From an uncultured Gammaproteobacteria bacterium (GTDB lineage: Bacteria; Pseudomonadota; Gammaproteobacteria; Pseudomonadales; Litorivicinaceae), in NCBI GenBank assembly GCA_913042205.1, contig CAJWIY010000002.1, positions 17,685 to 81,684 of the forward strand: a stretch of DNA of 64,000 nucleotides, given 5' to 3'. Shown piece after piece: positions 61,346 through 64,000 of the stretch. Made by a program: the position numbers and the translations under genes. Under the pieces are notes generated by a model, which had not been told where the DNA came from, made no database searches, and saw nothing but the letters and a program-made list of their open reading frames with translations. How positions within the stretch are numbered: position 1 is the stretch's first letter; every line of letters begins with the position of its first letter.

Positions 61346-62333
61346 TCTGGCACTTCTTGGGGCAGGCCGTATTGGCAAGGTCCATGCAGAGGCGATTTCC
61401 ACGATAGGCGATGTGCGACTTAAGTACGTGTTTGATCCTGTCGAAGAAGCCGCCTGTTCGGTGATCGAACAGTGCGGCGCGGTTGCTGCTTCGTTGGAGC
61501 ATATACTCGATGATCATGACATCCGAGGGGTGCTGATTTGCACCCCATCAGATCAGCACGCGGAGCAAATCAAGCTATCAGTTTTGGCTGGCAAGGCGGT
61601 ATTTTGCGAGAAGCCCATTTCTACTGATTTGGAGACGACGAGGCATACGCTTGAAGTTGTTGAGCGAAACGAAGGTATGCTCATGTTGGGATTTCAAAGA
61701 CGCTTTGATAAGCATTTTTCTGCCTTAAAACGCAAGATCGTCGACCAGACCTACGGTCTAGTGGAGCAGATACTCATCATCAGCCGTGATCCTTCACCGC
61801 CCCCGTATTCATACATGAAAGCCTCTGGTGGTCTGTTTAAAGATATGACTATTCATGATTTTGATATGGCACGTTGGTTGGTCGATGAACCAATTGCGAC
61901 GGTTTATGCGACGGGCCAAGCTCTTGTAGATCCAACGACCCGGATAGAAGGCGATGACATCGATACGGCATCTGTCTTGATGACCACGGTATCAGGCAAG
62001 CAAATCATAATCCTCAACAGCCGAAGAGCGTCTGTAGGTTACGATCAAAGAATCGAGGCGCACTGCGCGAAAGCGACTCTACAGGTGAACTCAGTTCGTG
62101 AGGATAGTGTTCTAGTTCTTGACCAGACAGGAATTTCGGAAAGTCCGCTGGAGCACTTTTTCATGACCCGCTACAAAGACGCTTATCGTAGGGAGATAGC
62201 ACATTTCGTTGATTGTTTGATCACAGGGTCTGCGCCTCTTGTAACGGGCACAGACGGGCTTGAGGCACTGGTATTAGCAGAGGCTGCTGGGGAGAGTTTA
62301 CGATCCGGAAGGCAAGTGTCGTGTCAAATCTGA
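61338..62333 (+). CDS. iolG: Inositol 2-dehydrogenase (IolG-type Gfo/Idh/MocA)
   Basis: 331-aa NAD-dependent dehydrogenase, near the family length. The ATG at 61338 is used; the earlier ORF-track start is in another frame of iolJ. MIDLALLGAGRIGKVHAEAI is the nucleotide-binding fold, AVFCEKPISTDLETTRHTLE carries the catalytic Lys, MLMLGFQRRFDKHFSALKR and FKDMTIHDFDMARWLVDEP contain the substrate-contact residues typical of myo-inositol dehydrogenase. Last gene of the right-hand iol operon. It is the best of the three paralogues for the classical first step. Confidence 0.88.
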   Translation: MIDLALLGAGRIGKVHAEAISTIGDVRLKYVFDPVEEAACSVIEQCGAVAASLEHILDDHDIRGVLICTPSDQHAEQIKLSVLAGKAVFCEKPISTDLETTRHTLEVVERNEGMLMLGFQRRFDKHFSALKRKIVDQTYGLVEQILIISRDPSPPPYSYMKASGGLFKDMTIHDFDMARWLVDEPIATVYATGQALVDPTTRIEGDDIDTASVLMTTVSGKQIIILNSRRASVGYDQRIEAHCAKATLQVNSVREDSVLVLDQTGISESPLEHFFMTRYKDAYRREIAHFVDCLITGSAPLVTGTDGLEALVLAEAAGESLRSGRQVSCQI

Positions 62334-62355
62334 CTGTCTTGACTATCGAATGATT

Positions 62356-62408
62356 GAAAACTGTTCCAATCTTAAACTCAACGCGTGAAGTTTTGAGAAT
62401 CAGTTTTC
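62356..62408 (+). terminator. Nested inverted repeat downstream of iolG
   Basis: GAAAACTG (62356-62363) and CAGTTTTC (62401-62408) are perfect 8-bp arms, with a second inner pairing AAACT/AGTTT nested between them. It lies in the 223-bp gap after iolG. A terminator role is plausible from position, but there is no strong U tract. Nothing else was recognised in the gap apart from the MFS promoter area. Confidence 0.35.
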
Positions 62409-62556
62409 ATAAATGATAGGGATCAACTAACCGAGCGTATTCGAGATCTTTGCTCGCAGGCTAGAAACCTTTCTCGCCCTTAATGTTCTCTGCGGATACA
62501 TAGATGACTACCTTCAGTGCATAGCGAGTTTTTTGCATGAAAATAGAAGGACGCTT

Positions 62557-63672
62557 ATGACGCCTTACGGGGCTGTAGCCACGATTTTTGCCATCTCTGG
62601 AGCCAGTTTTGGTACCTGGGCCTCACGTATTCCCACATTTAAAACTCAGCTGGATTTAGAGCCAGCACAATTGGGCACTATCTTGTCGGTTCTTGCGTTA
62701 GCGAGCATCGCGTCTTTTCCTCTAGCTGGACGAGCCATGGATCTATATGGTCCCACACGAGTCAGTAAATATCTTGCCTGGTCTACGTTGGCTTCTTTGA
62801 CTCTTACATCGTTCGCGCCCACGTCTTGGTTTTTAACATTATCTGTCGCGGTACTTGGCGCGTCGATCGGTGCCTTGGATGTGGCCATGAACGGCTGGGG
62901 TGCGGAGGTCGAGCGGAGAGGTGTTAAGTCGATTATGTCCTCACTTCACGCGTACTGGAGTCTTTCCGCTGGCATTGGTGGCTTGGTCGGATTAACGGCG
63001 ATAAAACTCGGTTTTTCCGTTGAGCAACATTTTCTGTTGGTGGTATTGATCATGAGCGGTTTTGCGGGATTAGCGTCCCGGGTTGACTGGGTGGGATCGA
63101 TTGTTAGAGAGTCGACGCCGGCGTTTGCTTTGCCTCATCAGAGTCTATGGTTAGTCGGTTTTTTAATGTTCTGTGCCGCACTTACTGAGGGAGCTGTAGC
63201 CGATTGGGCCGCAATATTTCTTCAAGAGAGACTCAATCTCACCGAAGCGATGGCAGTGAGTGGTTTTGTTACGTTCAGCTTGGCCATGTTTACGGGCCGG
63301 ATGCTCGCTGACAATTTGGTAGAGCAATTTGGTGCCATCCGCGTGTGTTGGTTCGCCGGCCTGTTGGCCACCTTGGGGCTTTGTGTAGTCTTATTTGTTC
63401 CTTCTTTGGGTGTTGTCCTGATTGGATTCCTATTGTTGGGATTTGGTCTCGCCCCTGTTTTCCCGCTCGGCTGCGCGCGGGCCGCGAATGACCCCTTTGT
63501 CACCCCCGGCCAGGGCCTGGCGGGGGTAGCGACCCTCGGCTATGGGGGGATTATGTTAGGCCCGGCTATCATCGGGTTCGTTACCCAGCAATCGGGGATT
63601 TTTGTTGGATTTAGTCTGCTCCTCCTTTGCACGCTCTATCAGGTCGCTTTCTCGTCATGCCTGAGACGGTGA
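62557..63672 (+). CDS. MFS transporter, YbjJ/fucose-permease-like
   Basis: Inner-membrane transporter of about 371 aa, with around 12 hydrophobic segments. The ATG at 62557 has AGAAGGA 5 nt upstream and is preferred to the TTG at 62533. FGTWASRIPTFKTQLDLEPA and ALDVAMNGWGAEVERRGVKS are recurring patterns of the YbjJ-like group, whose substrates are largely unknown. MSSLHAYWSLSAGIGGLVGL follows in helix 5. Position after the iol operon could suggest a polyol role, but the 223-bp gap with a possible terminator argues for independence. It may as well export a metabolite. Confidence 0.85.
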   Translation: MTPYGAVATIFAISGASFGTWASRIPTFKTQLDLEPAQLGTILSVLALASIASFPLAGRAMDLYGPTRVSKYLAWSTLASLTLTSFAPTSWFLTLSVAVLGASIGALDVAMNGWGAEVERRGVKSIMSSLHAYWSLSAGIGGLVGLTAIKLGFSVEQHFLLVVLIMSGFAGLASRVDWVGSIVRESTPAFALPHQSLWLVGFLMFCAALTEGAVADWAAIFLQERLNLTEAMAVSGFVTFSLAMFTGRMLADNLVEQFGAIRVCWFAGLLATLGLCVVLFVPSLGVVLIGFLLLGFGLAPVFPLGCARAANDPFVTPGQGLAGVATLGYGGIMLGPAIIGFVTQQSGIFVGFSLLLLCTLYQVAFSSCLRR

Positions 63673-63831
63673 ATATTGCCCGATAAAAATTTTCGAGATA
63701 CCACGCACACTCTGGCTATGGGTAAGGAAATTTGTAGTCTGAGACAGTATGGTGAGAAAGAAAATTGATCGGATACGCGCTGGTACATTTAACGCATTAA
63801 ATTTTTTCCACTACCCGAGGTCGACAAGTTT

Positions 63832-64000
63832 TTACAGCACCCCCAGAAGTCCCCCAAGGAACAGGGCTGCCCCAAAACGGTGACTTTTTAGAAAAGCCTT
63901 GAAGCATGCCTCACGCGACCGTGAACGAGCGACAGCATGCTGACGCAAAGCTAGTCCGAGGGCGGCGAAGATACCTAACGCACTCAGTGGATTGAGCTCA
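63832..64000 (-). CDS. ubiA: 4-hydroxybenzoate polyprenyltransferase, C-terminal fragment
   Basis: An open frame on the minus strand runs from the right window edge to a TAA at 63832-63834 and was not in the ORF track. It encodes about 55 residues ending ACFKAFLKSHRFGAALFLGG-LLGVL, which matches the C-terminus of UbiA (CFKAF...GLxLFLG pattern). A preceding hydrophobic stretch (ALGIFAALGLAL) fits its penultimate membrane helix. UbiA prenylates 4-hydroxybenzoate in ubiquinone synthesis at the inner membrane. The gene continues beyond the window. It converges on the MFS gene. Confidence 0.8.
   Translation of the reverse strand, partial: ELNPLSALGIFAALGLALRQHAVARSRSREACFKAFLKSHRFGAALFLGGLLGVL

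Noticed and set aside
1-64000. CRISPR arrays, tRNA or rRNA genes, riboswitches, prophage or transposase genes
   Set aside because: None recognised on either strand by reading; a tRNA, Rfam and HMM scan would be needed to exclude small RNAs.

Overview
The window looks like chromosomal DNA of a free-living, probably marine, gammaproteobacterium. The evidence is a complete recC-recB-recD operon, glmU-glmS, uvrD, pstSCAB-phoU with phoBR, the tail of ubiA, and many high-affinity transporters (TRAP, Liv-type, phosphosugar-type and sugar-type ABC). An Oceanospirillales-like or Litorivicinus-like lineage would fit, but the assignment is tentative because it rests only on gene content. No rRNA, tRNA, CRISPR array, transposase or integrase was recognised, and no intergenic gap exceeds 300 bases.

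Layout. 1-3041: glmU (5'-truncated by the window edge) and glmS. 3042-6480: a small AT-rich accessory block directly downstream of glmS with an orphan 222-aa protein, an XRE regulator with a long palindrome over its start codon, a short conserved-looking protein, an EPS-type MarR regulator paired with a possible ADP-ribosyltransferase-fold protein, and a small membrane protein. 6487-16729: yjbQ, then a GntR-controlled catabolic cluster around a divergent promoter: a D-2-hydroxyacid-type flavoprotein/Fe-S dehydrogenase on one side; a class V aminotransferase, TRAP transporter, crotonase-fold protein and class III CoA-transferase on the other. 16760-21857: a Liv-type amino acid/amide ABC importer. 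21955-24382: the rubrerythrin / CCG Fe-S protein / DUF3501 operon. 24610-34769: uvrD, a YciA-type thioesterase and compact recCBD. 34865-42496: the phosphate block, with Pho boxes before pstS and phoB. 42574-46888: an AfuABC-type importer that looks built for organophosphates rather than iron. 46854-62333: a large inositol catabolic locus. 62557-64000: an MFS transporter and the end of ubiA.

How the genes work together. The right half links phosphate starvation to inositol use. The inositol locus has two divergent promoters, each carrying the same perfect palindrome (TTTGCAACCGGTTGCAAA), and a LacI regulator sits beside one of them. One operon encodes an inositol-type ABC importer, an IolB, a phytanoyl-CoA-dioxygenase-family enzyme and an inositol monophosphatase. 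The other encodes IolD, IolC, a second diverged IolB, an IolJ-type aldolase and an IolG-type dehydrogenase. Two more Gfo/Idh/MocA dehydrogenases and an IolE-like protein lie between. An inositol-phosphatase-family gene, an organophosphate-type importer, a candidate Pho box before the inositol binding-protein gene, and adjacent phoBR suggest scavenging of phosphorylated inositol as both phosphate and carbon source; this is inference.

A second pattern is structural. All five transporter operons carry an inverted repeat immediately after the substrate-binding-protein gene, which would favour excess binding protein over membrane components.
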